Both the position numbers and the translations under genes were made by a program. A DNA stretch of 64,000 nt from Paraburkholderia sp. (GTDB taxonomy: Bacteria; Pseudomonadota; Gammaproteobacteria; Burkholderiales; Burkholderiaceae). Positions 1 to 8,542 of this stretch are shown in pieces. The notes under the pieces were generated by a model that saw only the letters and a program-made list of their open reading frames with translations, was not told where the DNA came from and did no database searches. The stretch covers positions 1 through 64,000 of the forward strand of contig NZ_JAPWKB010000002.1 in assembly GCF_028283785.1 (NCBI RefSeq), read 5' to 3'. Each line of letters begins with the position of its first letter. The first letter of the stretch is position 1.

Positions 1-67
1 CAAGTACGGAGCGCAACCGCGTACCCAGACCCCCTGCAAGAACGAGGCACGGTGGCAGCGCGCTCAT
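1..67 (-). CDS. hddC: Sugar nucleotidyltransferase, N-terminal fragment (HddC-type)
   Basis: Only the first 22 codons are inside the window; the gene continues off the left edge. The peptide begins MSALPPCLVLAGGLGTRLRS, which carries the G-G-x-G-T-R-L signature of nucleotidyltransferases that build NDP-sugars. The ATG overlaps the stop of the upstream gmhA-type gene (ATGA), so the two are probably translationally coupled. Next to a heptose-7-phosphate isomerase and a GHMP heptose kinase, the likely role is D-glycero-D-manno-heptose 1-phosphate guanylyltransferase, giving GDP-heptose for surface polysaccharide. The nucleotidyltransferase family is clear; the exact substrate is inferred from context because the rest of the protein is not visible. 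Confidence 0.75.
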   Translation of the reverse strand, partial: MSALPPCLVLAGGLGTRLRSVL

Positions 68-645
68 GCAAACATGCTCTGTTCGACGAGGCCGCACACG
101 ATATGGCCGCACACCAGATGCCCTTCCTGAATCTTCGGCGTATCCGGTGACGGAATCTGGATGCACAGGTCGGTGCGCGACAGCATTTCCGCCGCGCCCG
201 GTCCCGTTCCGGTAAAGCCCACGGTAAACATGCCGATCGCGTGCGCGGCTTCCAGTCCGCGCAAGATATTCGGCGAGCGGCCAGACGTCGAATAGGTCCA
301 CAGGATGTCGCCCGGCTTGCCCGTCGCTTCGACCTGCCGCGCGAATAGCCGCTCATAACCGTAGTCGTTGCCGATTGCCGTCATCACCGACGAATCGACC
401 GTCAATGCAAACGCCGGTAAGCCGGGCCGGTCGAAATTGAAGCGGCTGACGAACTCGCCTGCAATATGCTGCGCGTCGGCCGCACTGCCGCCATTACCGG
501 CCAGCAAGACCTTGCTGCCGCTTTTGAATGCCCGCGTGATCTGCACCGCGAGCCGTTCGAGTTCGCCGGTCAGATGTGAGTCGGCGGCCAGTGCACTCAG
601 TACCGATAGCGTGCGCGCCAGTTCGTTTTGCACCGTAATCGTCAC
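64..645 (-). CDS. gmhA: Sedoheptulose 7-phosphate isomerase, SIS domain
   Basis: The 193-residue product matches the usual GmhA length (about 190). It has the SIS-fold phosphosugar motif AGNGGSAADAQH and later STSGRSPN, both typical of GmhA. The enzyme converts sedoheptulose 7-phosphate to D-glycero-D-manno-heptose 7-phosphate in the cytoplasm. I chose the GTG start at 645 because it overlaps the TGA stop of the kinase gene (GTGA) and has GGAGAG just upstream; an open frame reaches further upstream but lies inside the kinase gene. It sits between hddA and hddC in one operon. Since Burkholderiales normally also carry a housekeeping GmhA, this copy may serve a capsule or O-antigen pathway (inference). 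Confidence 0.88.
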   Translation of the reverse strand: MTITVQNELARTLSVLSALAADSHLTGELERLAVQITRAFKSGSKVLLAGNGGSAADAQHIAGEFVSRFNFDRPGLPAFALTVDSSVMTAIGNDYGYERLFARQVEATGKPGDILWTYSTSGRSPNILRGLEAAHAIGMFTVGFTGTGPGAAEMLSRTDLCIQIPSPDTPKIQEGHLVCGHIVCGLVEQSMFA

Positions 646-1676
646 ATCACTCTCCAGGAATGCGCGCCCACATCGGTGAACGTGCATGAGTAAACCTCGC
701 CGTTGCAGCCCTGAAGCGCCTGCATCACACGCGAGCGATGAATGGGATCGACGAAGAACATCATGAATCCGCCGCCTCCCGCACCCGAGACCTTGCCCGC
801 CTTCGCGCCCGCAGCCAGCGCAATGCCGTAGACATGGTCGATCGACGAGTTCGAAATATTCTTGGCCATGCGCTTCTTCGCATCCCACGAGTCACGCATC
901 GAATTGGCGAATCCGGTGAAATCGGCCTTTAAAACCGCCTCTTTCATGCGTGTCGCCTCTTCTTTCACTTCATGCAACGCGGCGACCGCGTCGGTCACAT
1001 TGCTGACCACGTTGGCACTCTGTTCCTTGATGATGTTCGCGGACTCTCGCGACACGCCGGTGTAATACAGCACCAGCGACGCCTCCAGTTCCGCCTTCGT
1101 GTCCTGCTTGATGCGCAACGGATTGACGATCACGCGGTCGCCGTAGAACTCCATGAAGTTCAGGCCGCCAAAGGTCGCCGCGTACTGGTCCTGCTTGCCG
1201 CCGGCCAGCGCCAGATCGACACGTTCGATGTCGTGCGCGAGTTGCGCGACGTCGTATTCGCCGAGCGGCAACGACAGCAGTTCGCAAAATGCGCGCACGA
1301 GTGCAACTACGATCGTCGATGACGATCCGAGTCCCGAGCCGGGCGGCGTTTCAGAATGCGTCGTCACCGAAACCGCCAGCGGATGTCCGCCGTTGAACTG
1401 CCGGACGATCCGGTTATAGACGCCCGCATGCAGTGCGAGGCCATCCATCACCGGCAATTCGCTGCGCACTTCGCCGATCCAGCGTGCCTTGTTGTCGGAT
1501 GCGACCAGTTCGATCTTCGCGTCATCGCGCGGCACGATCGACGCATACGCAAACTTGCCGATCGTCACATTGAGCGCCAGACCGCCATAACGGTCCGAAT
1601 AAGGGGGTACGTCGGTGCCACCTCCGGCTAAACCCAAACGGAGAGGCGCGCGCGAGCGGGCGATGAAGCGGGACAT
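642..1676 (-). CDS. hddA: D-glycero-alpha-D-manno-heptose 7-phosphate kinase, GHMP family
   Basis: A 344-residue GHMP-superfamily kinase. The N-terminus carries APLRLGLAGGGTDVPPY, typical of HddA-type sugar kinases. The ATP-binding motif PPGSGLGSSST is at about residues 111-121 and a C-terminal glycine-rich SGAGGGGFMMFF motif follows. It phosphorylates heptose 7-phosphate to the alpha-1,7-bisphosphate on the GDP-heptose route. Two in-frame ATGs are close together (1682 and 1676). AAGGAG abuts the first and lies six bases before the second, so 1676 is preferred. The gene overlaps gmhA by four bases. The alternative, a fucokinase-like GHMP enzyme, is less likely given the gmhA/hddC neighbours. 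Confidence 0.87.
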   Translation of the reverse strand: MSRFIARSRAPLRLGLAGGGTDVPPYSDRYGGLALNVTIGKFAYASIVPRDDAKIELVASDNKARWIGEVRSELPVMDGLALHAGVYNRIVRQFNGGHPLAVSVTTHSETPPGSGLGSSSTIVVALVRAFCELLSLPLGEYDVAQLAHDIERVDLALAGGKQDQYAATFGGLNFMEFYGDRVIVNPLRIKQDTKAELEASLVLYYTGVSRESANIIKEQSANVVSNVTDAVAALHEVKEEATRMKEAVLKADFTGFANSMRDSWDAKKRMAKNISNSSIDHVYGIALAAGAKAGKVSGAGGGGFMMFFVDPIHRSRVMQALQGCNGEVYSCTFTDVGAHSWRVM

Positions 1677-1992
1677 TGACATCTCCTTGCTCAGCCGTTG
1701 CCGGTGATCGCAGGTTAGAAATTCGATGGATAGATCAATACGAAAGTACCTTTCGAAGCGCTTAAAATGTCTCGCCTCGTAATCCTAACTATTCCAAATC
1801 CACTACCATTTCACGCAAATGCATTCCACGCCACGATGTATTCGATGTCACGGGACTGACATCGTCGGCGAGCGGCTTCAAGGAAAACTCAAGACAACTG
1901 CGGGGAAAGCTCAAGACAACAGCACGGGAACAGCAGAAGCTTTCTGGAAGCGAACCGTTCGAGCCGGTCCGCTTCCAGCGCTACAGAGACAC
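1677..1992. other. Noncoding gap between the aminotransferase gene and hddA, with a direct repeat and hairpin
   Basis: I see no supported gene in these 316 bases; the long plus-strand frame here mostly runs antisense through the aminotransferase gene. The gap holds a near-perfect two-copy direct repeat, GGAAAACTCAAGACAAC at 1882-1898 and GGAAAGCTCAAGACAAC at 1904-1920, with a 22-base period. It also holds an inverted repeat with 9-base arms CTGGAAGCG/CGCTTCCAG at 1944-1978, just after the aminotransferase stop on the minus strand. The hairpin lacks a T-run, so it is at best a weak or Rho-assisted terminator. Confidence 0.5.
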
Positions 1993-3153
1993 TCAGGCGC
2001 TCGCTTTCACCTCGAACGCGTCGCGCAGTGCGGAAACGGTTTCGCGCACATTGCCCATTCTTTCGAAGTACGCGCGGATCGGTGCACAGATCGTTGCCAC
2101 ATCGCCTCGCATCAGGGCCGGATAACTCGGCAGGTTCACACCGCGCGACGACAGATCTTCCGCAACCGGGAATCGCGCATGCGCCTCCTTGTACATGTCC
2201 AGATGATGAATCGGATGGAAAAGCGGCCGCGTTTCGACGCCGAATTCTTTCAGCATGTCGCGCAACGGATCTCTATCCTTCGCATCCTGGGTCAGGATCG
2301 ACACCATCCAGAAACTATGGAAAGTGTCGGGCTGGGTTTCATGTACATGCACCGGCACGCCTTCGAGGAACTCCTTGTACCAGTCGGCGATACGCTGCTT
2401 CCGGGCAATCAGTTCGTCGACCATGTCCATCTGCGCGCAGCCAATCGCCGCACACATGTTGGTCATCCGGTAGTTGAAGCCGATCTCGTCGTGCCAGTAC
2501 TCGCGGCTCGTCGACACAGCCTGCGACTTCAGCTGCGCCACGCGATCCGCCAACCGGTCGTCATTGCTGACGACCATCCCGCCCTCGCCCGTCGTAATCG
2601 TTTTGTTCGCGAAGAAGCTGAAGCACGCGAGATCGCCGAAAGTGCCCACATTGCGGCCCTCGATGCGCGTCCCGATCGCCTCGGCACAGTCTTCGATCAC
2701 AAACAGCGACTTCCGTCTTGCGAGCGCCATCAGCGCCGTCATGTCCGTTGCGTGCCCGTACAGATGCACCGGAATGATGGCCTTGGTCCGAGCCGTGATT
2801 TTCGACTCCGCGTCGCGAATGTCCATTTGCCAGTAGTTAGGTTCACTATCGACAAGTACGACAGTCGCGCCGGTGTAGCGGACGGCATTCGCGGTAGCGA
2901 CATAGGTCAAGGCCGGCACCAGCACTTCGTCGCCGGGTCCGATACCAAGGGCATGGAGCGCCACGTGCAGCGCCACCGTGCCATTGCTGACGGTTGTCGC
3001 CCGGCGTACGCCGAGCCAGTTGGCAAATCGCGTTTCAAACTCGGATATGTAACGGCCTCTCGATGAAATCCAGGTTGACTCGATGCAGTCCATCACCAGA
3101 TCTTTCTCTCGTCCATTGAAATAGGGACGATAGACTGGGTATTTATAGGTCAT
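1993..3153 (-). CDS. per: DegT/DnrJ/EryC1 sugar aminotransferase, GDP-perosamine synthase type
   Basis: A 386-residue PLP enzyme that closely resembles GDP-perosamine synthase of E. coli O157. It begins with the same STWISS(R/K)G pattern near residue 27, has TTVSNGTVALH at about 53-63, EDCAEA near 154 and FFANKTITTGEGGMV with the PLP lysine at about residue 184. The known reaction transfers an amino group from glutamate to C4 of GDP-4-keto-6-deoxymannose. Upstream of the ATG is GGAAGTGAA, an acceptable ribosome site. No gmd-type dehydratase is visible in the window. Beside GDP-heptose genes the real acceptor could be a keto-deoxy-heptose rather than a hexose (inference). Confidence 0.85.
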   Translation of the reverse strand: MTYKYPVYRPYFNGREKDLVMDCIESTWISSRGRYISEFETRFANWLGVRRATTVSNGTVALHVALHALGIGPGDEVLVPALTYVATANAVRYTGATVVLVDSEPNYWQMDIRDAESKITARTKAIIPVHLYGHATDMTALMALARRKSLFVIEDCAEAIGTRIEGRNVGTFGDLACFSFFANKTITTGEGGMVVSNDDRLADRVAQLKSQAVSTSREYWHDEIGFNYRMTNMCAAIGCAQMDMVDELIARKQRIADWYKEFLEGVPVHVHETQPDTFHSFWMVSILTQDAKDRDPLRDMLKEFGVETRPLFHPIHHLDMYKEAHARFPVAEDLSSRGVNLPSYPALMRGDVATICAPIRAYFERMGNVRETVSALRDAFEVKASA

Positions 3154-3398
3154 TTCACTTCCATCCTTGGGACTGAAAGTTCGCCTTTTATAAATTACAC
3201 GGCTTACGTAGTTGGGCCAGACAAAACAAACTAGCGAAAATCAGGTTTAATATGTGTGCTGGCGCACTCACGCGAGACGTTCTCTTTCACCACAACGCAA
3301 GGATCCTCCACGCCTCATAAAGGGGCTGTCTCGATGGGAATGAACGATTCCGGCAAAGCGCGCGCTATCGACGATACGGGGACAAGCTTCGCCCAGCC

Positions 3399-3662
3399 AT
3401 GAACGACTTCGATGCGGTAAAAATGACTTCCCGCCTCAGGCCTTTGCCTCCGTCTCCTGACCACCAGGAGGCGCGAGCCTGGTTGAAGGCTACGGCATAC
3501 TTTACCTGTCCTCCAGACAACAGCGAGTATTATTTCGACATTTATTCTTTTATTGCGAACTCGCTAATCCAGAAAATCACCGAGATAATCCACTTAAATT
3601 CGCGAAATACGAATATCACCAACCGCCTTTTGATGCTTTTTGATGTTCCGAGACACCGTTAA
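3399..3662 (+). CDS. Small hypothetical protein in an AT-rich region (weak)
   Basis: An 87-residue open frame with no family I recognise. The second half is rich in I, N, S and Y, matching the AT-rich DNA around it rather than the rest of the window. No convincing ribosome site precedes the ATG (the upstream bases are CGCCCAGCC). It could be a decayed remnant of transferred DNA or a chance frame. I include it because it is the only frame of any length here. Confidence 0.18.
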   Translation: MNDFDAVKMTSRLRPLPPSPDHQEARAWLKATAYFTCPPDNSEYYFDIYSFIANSLIQKITEIIHLNSRNTNITNRLLMLFDVPRHR

Positions 3663-3886
3663 AATAATGTTGTCTGCCACACATTAAAACTCGCAAACCG
3701 CGAATATTCAAACGCAAAAATTAAGATAATACGAATCGCGAATTAAAATTCATACGATAAATATCGAAACACCCAAAAATAACAAAATGCGATCATTGCA
3801 AAATAAAATACGCGTTTTGCATATTTTTTATAATATCGGGGTGGCGAAAAATAATAATGCGCCAAAAATATCGTAAGGGAAGCGCG
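3480..3886. other. AT-rich intergenic island
   Basis: From about 3480 to the end of the Lrp gene the base composition drops sharply below that of the neighbours, with many A/T runs and repeats of AATATC, GCGAAT and AAAAATAA. It sits at the outer edge of the polysaccharide gene block. A hairpin with 7-base arms TGCAAAA/TTTTGCA lies at 3797-3821 followed by TATTTTTTAT, a possible weak terminator on the plus strand. Such islands are typical of horizontally acquired surface-polysaccharide loci and of H-NS/MvaT-type silencer targets; here that is inference from composition only. Confidence 0.55.
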
Positions 3887-4354
3887 TTATTTGAGTGGCA
3901 AACGGGCCACGCCGTGCGTGCGCGAGTCGAGTTGCAGTTGACGGCAGATGATCGCGCTATTGGTTTCCATCACGCCGCACGCGCCGCGCAACTCTTCGAT
4001 GATCCGGTTCAGATGCTCCGGGTCGATGCAGGCGATGCGCAAGCGCGCGTCGAACGTGCCTGTCAGCACGGTGGCTTCCATCACGGCCTCCATGCGTTGG
4101 AGGGCCTTTTCAAACGCAGCCATGGTCGTGCCGGGTTGCAGCCTGACATCGATAAACGCCTGCAACGGCCGTCCTAATAGTGCAGCCGGAATCTCGATCG
4201 AGAACTTCGAGATCACGCCGCTTTCGATCAGACGTTGCACCCGCTCCGCAGTGGCATTGGCGCTCAGACTTGCCGCTTCGCCGAGGTCGCGGAAACTGAT
4301 CCGGCTGTTGGCGGCAAGCGCGGCGAGAATTCGTCGATCACGGTCGTCGATCAC
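3887..4354 (-). CDS. Lrp/AsnC-family transcriptional regulator
   Basis: A 155-residue protein with an N-terminal winged HTH (DDRDRRILAALAANSRISFRDLGEAASLS, about residues 3-31, then the recognition helix) and a C-terminal RAM ligand-binding domain (about 65-140). Length and layout are standard for the family, which senses amino acids and forms octamers on DNA. The GTG start at 4354 is supported by AAGGAAAA eight bases upstream. It is transcribed away from a PLP aminotransferase gene with a 166-base shared control region, so it probably regulates that enzyme in response to an amino acid (inference). Confidence 0.9.
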   Translation of the reverse strand: MIDDRDRRILAALAANSRISFRDLGEAASLSANATAERVQRLIESGVISKFSIEIPAALLGRPLQAFIDVRLQPGTTMAAFEKALQRMEAVMEATVLTGTFDARLRIACIDPEHLNRIIEELRGACGVMETNSAIICRQLQLDSRTHGVARLPLK

Positions 4355-4520
4355 GGGCTTTTCCTTGCGATAAAGTCGGTTATTGCGCTATTTCACCGCG
4401 TTTTATCACAAACAATACTGAATAGCACCAGTTCCACATGTCATTCCATTACTTTACAGACTTATCGCACTGTGCCGACGGCAAAGTGCAGCCATTCACC
4501 CACCCGCCAACGTCCTCGTC

Positions 4521-5723
4521 ATGTCAGAACATCCCATGCTGTCACGCGTCTCCGCGCGGTTATCGCCGTCCGGCATCCGCAAGCTCGAAGCGCTCGCGAG
4601 CGCCACACCCGGTCTGATTTCGCTCGGACCCGGCCAGCCCGATTCCAGTCTGTTTCCGGCAACGGAGATTGCAAGCATGATCGGCGCGACATTTGACGAT
4701 TCGATGAAGGGTGCGCACGCGCTTCAATATGGAGCCTCGCAAGGCGATCCGGCGCTGATCGAATTACTCGTGTCGTATATGCGTGAGCGCGGCGTCGCGT
4801 GCGACGCGTCGAACATCCTGATTACCGCCGGCGCGCAACAGGCGCTCGATCTGATCTGTCAGTTGCTTGCCGATGATGGCGACACGGTGCTCGTGCAAAC
4901 GCCGACCTATCCGGGCGCATTGCAGGCATTCCGTGCGCGCGGTGCGAACGTGATGGCGCTGGACGAAACAGTTGAAAACGCATCGAATGACGACGCGTCG
5001 CATCGCGCGAAGTTTATCTATGCAATGGCCGACTTCCAGAACCCGACCGGCGATGTCCTCGACATCGACGCGCGCAAAGCGCTGCTCGCGACTGCGCGTC
5101 GACGCGATCTATTCGTCGTCGAAGACAGCCCGTATCGCGAGATCGCGTTTTCCGAACGTGCGTTACCGCCCACACTGCTTCAACTCGACAGCGAGCACGC
5201 AGCAGACGACGCGCGCCGCGTGCTGTACACCGGATCGTTTTCGAAAGTAATTGCACCGGGTTTGCGGGTGGGTTGGGTCGTCGGTCCGGCGCATATCGTT
5301 TCTCTGCTGACCTTGCTGCGTCAGGGAAGCGATCTTCAACCGTCCACGCTGTCGCAAGCGATCGTCGCGGGATTGCTGGCGCGCGGAATCGATCCACATA
5401 TTGGGCAAGTACGGCGGCGTTACGCCGCGCGTCGCGATGCGATGCTCGACGCGTTGCACGCGCATCTCGCGCCGTATGCGACGTGGAATGCACCCGAAGG
5501 CGGATTCTTCATCTGGGTGCGTCTGAACGCGGCGATCGATACAACGCGTCTGTTGCTCGACGCAATCGAAAACGGCGTCGCGTATGTGCCGGGTTCGGAA
5601 TTCGACGTGGACGGGCGCGACACCGCGACCTTGCGACTGAGTTTTTCGAGCGTCGATCCGGCGCAGATCGACGCAGCGATCCGGCGGCTCGCGCGTACCG
5701 TCGCAAGCGCGCTCGCCCGCTGA
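4521..5723 (+). CDS. PLP-dependent aminotransferase, class I/II (2-aminoadipate aminotransferase-like)
   Basis: A 400-residue fold-type I aminotransferase. Visible motifs are LGPGQPD near residue 36, ITAGAQQALDL near 100, QNPTGD near 173, the PLP lysine in YTGSFSKVIAPGLRVGW near 236-252 and the C-terminal LRLSFSS arginine region. The family includes LysN-type 2-aminoadipate, kynurenine/aromatic and branched-chain transaminases; substrate cannot be told from sequence alone. There is no fused GntR domain, so it is an enzyme rather than a MocR regulator. The divergent Lrp gene suggests amino-acid-controlled expression. Confidence 0.88.
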   Translation: MSEHPMLSRVSARLSPSGIRKLEALASATPGLISLGPGQPDSSLFPATEIASMIGATFDDSMKGAHALQYGASQGDPALIELLVSYMRERGVACDASNILITAGAQQALDLICQLLADDGDTVLVQTPTYPGALQAFRARGANVMALDETVENASNDDASHRAKFIYAMADFQNPTGDVLDIDARKALLATARRRDLFVVEDSPYREIAFSERALPPTLLQLDSEHAADDARRVLYTGSFSKVIAPGLRVGWVVGPAHIVSLLTLLRQGSDLQPSTLSQAIVAGLLARGIDPHIGQVRRRYAARRDAMLDALHAHLAPYATWNAPEGGFFIWVRLNAAIDTTRLLLDAIENGVAYVPGSEFDVDGRDTATLRLSFSSVDPAQIDAAIRRLARTVASALAR

Positions 5724-5733
5724 AGCATGGCCG

Positions 5734-6186
5734 CTACGCGCCGCGTTTCGCGATCAGCAGATCGCTATGACCGTCCTGAACGATCTCGTCGCGCTGGTTC
5801 AACATCACGAAGCGGCGACCGAGTTTGCCGACGCGCAGACTCCTGCCGCCGTCGAGCGCGGTGATCTCGAGTCTCAACCGCAGCGTATCGCCGACGAAGA
5901 TCGGCGCGACGAACTTCCAGTCGTTCAACGACATCATCGCGACCGCGCTGTCGTGAAAAATGCCGAGTTGATGCAGCATGCCGGTCGCAATCGCAATACC
6001 GAGCGTGCCGTGTACAACGCGTTGCGCGTAGCGCGTCGTGCGCGCGAATTCGGCGTCGGCGTGAATCGGATTCCAGTCGCCGGACAGCATCGAGAACATG
6101 GTCAGATCGGCTTCGGTGATGGTTCGTCCGCCGCTTTCAAAATGTTGTCCCACTTCGAAATCTTCGAAGAAAAGCGAATGCGTCAT
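5734..6186 (-). CDS. MaoC-like (R)-specific enoyl-CoA hydratase/dehydratase
   Basis: A 150-residue single hot-dog-fold protein. The hydratase-2 motif SGDWNPIHAD is at about residues 35-44, with D37, N39 and H42 in the catalytic positions, and VVHGTLG follows. These enzymes add or remove water on acyl-CoA thioesters. It lies 32 bases downstream of the acyl-CoA ligase and is the last gene of the Liv-type transport operon, so it probably acts on the imported, CoA-activated acid. The stop is 10 bases from the convergent aminotransferase stop with no clear terminator between them. Confidence 0.87.
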   Translation of the reverse strand: MTHSLFFEDFEVGQHFESGGRTITEADLTMFSMLSGDWNPIHADAEFARTTRYAQRVVHGTLGIAIATGMLHQLGIFHDSAVAMMSLNDWKFVAPIFVGDTLRLRLEITALDGGRSLRVGKLGRRFVMLNQRDEIVQDGHSDLLIAKRGA

Positions 6187-6218
6187 CGGTCAGTCTCCTT
6201 CACAGGTTGAGCGGATCA

Positions 6219-7829
6219 TCAATGGCCGGCCGCGCATTCGGCCTGGACACGCTCCACCGCCATTTCACGCAACCGCGCGCGCTGGATCTTCACGCCATTC
6301 GAACTTTGCGTGACCGGAAACGCATCGATGCTCCAGACCCGAACCGGCACCTTGAATAGCGCCATGCGCGGCTTCAGCGCATCGGCGACTTCCGTCGCGT
6401 GCACGGTTTGGCCCGCGTGCGCGATCACGAATGCAACCGGTCGCGGTTGCCCGTCCAGTTCGATACTGACAACCTGCGCGTCGTCCACGCCGTCGAGCGA
6501 CTTGAGTTCGTCTTCGATCTCCACGGGGTTCACGAGAAAACCGGCGAGCCGGATCGCGTCGCCCTTGCGGGTTTCGTAGACGAAGCTGCCGTCCTCGCGC
6601 AAGCGGCCGATATCCCCGGTGCGAAAGAAACCATCGTCGGTCAACGCGTCGGCAGTCGCGTCGGGGTTGTCCAGATAACCAGTGAAATTCCCCGGCGACG
6701 CGATCTCGATCTCGCCGCTTTTGCCGACCGGCAGCAACTCGCCCGTTTCGATATCGCGAATGCGCACGCGAGCGGCGCTCGCCGCTGGCACGCCGCCACC
6801 TTCGATCCGGTGTTCGAACGGCGATTCCGGCTTCTGCAATGCGAACAACGCCTGCACTTCGCTCGATCCATACAGCCCGATCAGCGGAATGCCGCGTGCG
6901 GCGAGTTGCAACGCAAGGTGCGAAACGCCCGGCTGAAAAGCGGCAAAGCCGAACACGCGCGCCGACGGAAACGGCCGATCGCCATGCGCCGCGTCGGACA
7001 GACGGCGATACATTTCGTCGCTGCCGAACGTATGCGTGACCCGATGGGTTTGAATCAGCCGCGCGGCCTCGGGACCGTCGAACGTATCGATCAGCACGAC
7101 CGGCGCCGCGCCCGCGAACGCAGCCAGCGCGCCGTTCAGACCGAACACGCCGCAGAACGGCAACGCCGCCAGCATCGCCGCGCCCGGCGCGTCGAAACCG
7201 TATGCTTGCGCCGCGCGCCGGCTGTGCCCCGCCACCGTGTGCTGCGGATGAATCACCAGCTTCGGCGCCTTCGTCGTGCCGGACGTGGTGAACAGAATCA
7301 GCGGCGCGTCCGCGCGCTCGGCATCGCGGCGAATTCGCGTCGCGGGAAAACGCCGCGAGTCGCACGCGACGACCGGCTTGCCGAGCAGCGAGCGAGGCGT
7401 CGCGTGATCGCTGTCGATCACCGCGATCGTCTCCAGTGCCGCCAGCGCGTCGGGCGACACGCCCTGCAACTCCGCCGGAAAATCGATCTTGCGAAAATTG
7501 AGCTGCAAAACCAGCAGCTTTGCACGCGACTTCGCCAGAATATGCTGCACTTCAAGCCGGCGATAACGCGTGTTCACCGCAACGACCGTCGCGCCGATCC
7601 GCGCCGCGCCGAACAGCAGCGTGAGCCATTCGATCCGGTTGACCAGCCACACCGCGACGCGATCGCCCGCGCCGATACCTTGCGCTTCGAGCCAGCGTGC
7701 GCCCTGTTCGGCGAGCGCGTCGAATTGCGCGTAGCTGAGCGTCGCGTCGCCGTCGATGAAAGCGGTGCGCGCCGGATGCGCGGCCAGATTCGCATCGAGC
7801 AACGCATTGAGCGTCGGAAGCGCGGTCAT
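6219..7829 (-). CDS. AMP-dependent acyl-CoA synthetase/ligase
   Basis: A 536-residue ANL-superfamily enzyme. Motifs in order are FTTSGTTKAPK (A3), GLYGSSEV (A5), TGDIGRL (A7), RKGDAIRLAGF (A8, hinge region) and a C-terminal SSNGVKIQR with the adenylation lysine. It should activate a carboxylic acid to an acyl-CoA via an acyl-adenylate. The start is the ATG at 7829 because it overlaps the livF-type stop (ATGA); the open frame continues further upstream only as overlap. Coupling to a Liv-type importer suggests immediate activation of the transported acid, possibly aromatic or branched. The substrate is unknown. Confidence 0.88.
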   Translation of the reverse strand: MTALPTLNALLDANLAAHPARTAFIDGDATLSYAQFDALAEQGARWLEAQGIGAGDRVAVWLVNRIEWLTLLFGAARIGATVVAVNTRYRRLEVQHILAKSRAKLLVLQLNFRKIDFPAELQGVSPDALAALETIAVIDSDHATPRSLLGKPVVACDSRRFPATRIRRDAERADAPLILFTTSGTTKAPKLVIHPQHTVAGHSRRAAQAYGFDAPGAAMLAALPFCGVFGLNGALAAFAGAAPVVLIDTFDGPEAARLIQTHRVTHTFGSDEMYRRLSDAAHGDRPFPSARVFGFAAFQPGVSHLALQLAARGIPLIGLYGSSEVQALFALQKPESPFEHRIEGGGVPAASAARVRIRDIETGELLPVGKSGEIEIASPGNFTGYLDNPDATADALTDDGFFRTGDIGRLREDGSFVYETRKGDAIRLAGFLVNPVEIEDELKSLDGVDDAQVVSIELDGQPRPVAFVIAHAGQTVHATEVADALKPRMALFKVPVRVWSIDAFPVTQSSNGVKIQRARLREMAVERVQAECAAGH

Positions 7830-8542
7830 CAGTAAAGCTCCATCAGTTTGGCGTTGGTATCGAGATCGGACGGCAACGCTTCGCGAATCAGCGCGCCGGA
7901 CTTCATCACCGCGACGCGGTCGCTGACTTTCAGCGCTTCCCGCACGTTCTGTTCGACCAGCAGGATCGACATGCGCGTGTCCTGCTGCAATTGACGGATC
8001 GGGCCGAGCAGATCCTGAAACAGTTTCGGCGCAAGACCGATCGACGGTTCGTCCATTAGCAGGCAACGGGGTCGCGACAGCAACGCGCGTCCGATCGACA
8101 CCATCTGCTGCTGACCGCCTGACAGCGAGCCGGCACGCTGCCTGTAGAACGTCCCGATGGCAGGCAACACCGAGATGACCCAGTCGATCCGCGCGGACTG
8201 TTCGGCCTGCGGCACGTTCGCCGCCCACAAGCCCAGCCGCAGTACCTCCGCGACACTCAGGCTCGGGAACACGCCGCGTCCTTCGGGGACGAGTGCGATA
8301 CCCGCCGCCGTCGATGCGCGCACACCCTGTTGCGCACGCTTTGCGCCGTCCACCAGCACATCGCCGGCACTCGGCGCCATCAGCCCGAATAGCGCCTTCA
8401 CCAGCGTCGATTTGCCTGCACCGTTGTGACCGAGCAGACACAGCACTTCGTTGTCGCGCAGTTCGAGATCGATGCCGTTGAGCACCGCGCGTCCGCCGTA
8501 ACCCGCTTTCAGGCCGCGCGTCTGAAGAATCGGCGTGCTCAT
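7829..8542 (-). CDS. ABC transporter ATP-binding protein, LivF type
   Basis: A 237-residue ATPase with Walker A GHNGAGKST, signature SLSGGQQQM, Walker B CLLMDEPSIGLAP and the H-loop in the LLVEQN region, all characteristic of LivF. It forms the nucleotide-binding pair with the adjacent LivG-like protein at the inner membrane. The gene overlaps livG by four bases at its start and the acyl-CoA ligase at its end. By homology the importer belongs to the hydrophobic amino acid/aromatic acid uptake family; the ligase and MaoC neighbours argue for a carboxylic acid rather than an amino acid. Confidence 0.93.
   Translation of the reverse strand: MSTPILQTRGLKAGYGGRAVLNGIDLELRDNEVLCLLGHNGAGKSTLVKALFGLMAPSAGDVLVDGAKRAQQGVRASTAAGIALVPEGRGVFPSLSVAEVLRLGLWAANVPQAEQSARIDWVISVLPAIGTFYRQRAGSLSGGQQQMVSIGRALLSRPRCLLMDEPSIGLAPKLFQDLLGPIRQLQQDTRMSILLVEQNVREALKVSDRVAVMKSGALIREALPSDLDTNAKLMELY

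Noticed and set aside
1819..3066. 415-codon plus-strand frame over the perosamine-synthase-type gene
   Set aside because: Antisense shadow; no family features, whereas the minus-strand protein matches DegT aminotransferases end to end.
3154..3398. Looked for an RfaH ops/JUMPStart element upstream of the polysaccharide genes
   Set aside because: No GGCGGTAG core seen on the minus strand in this interval.
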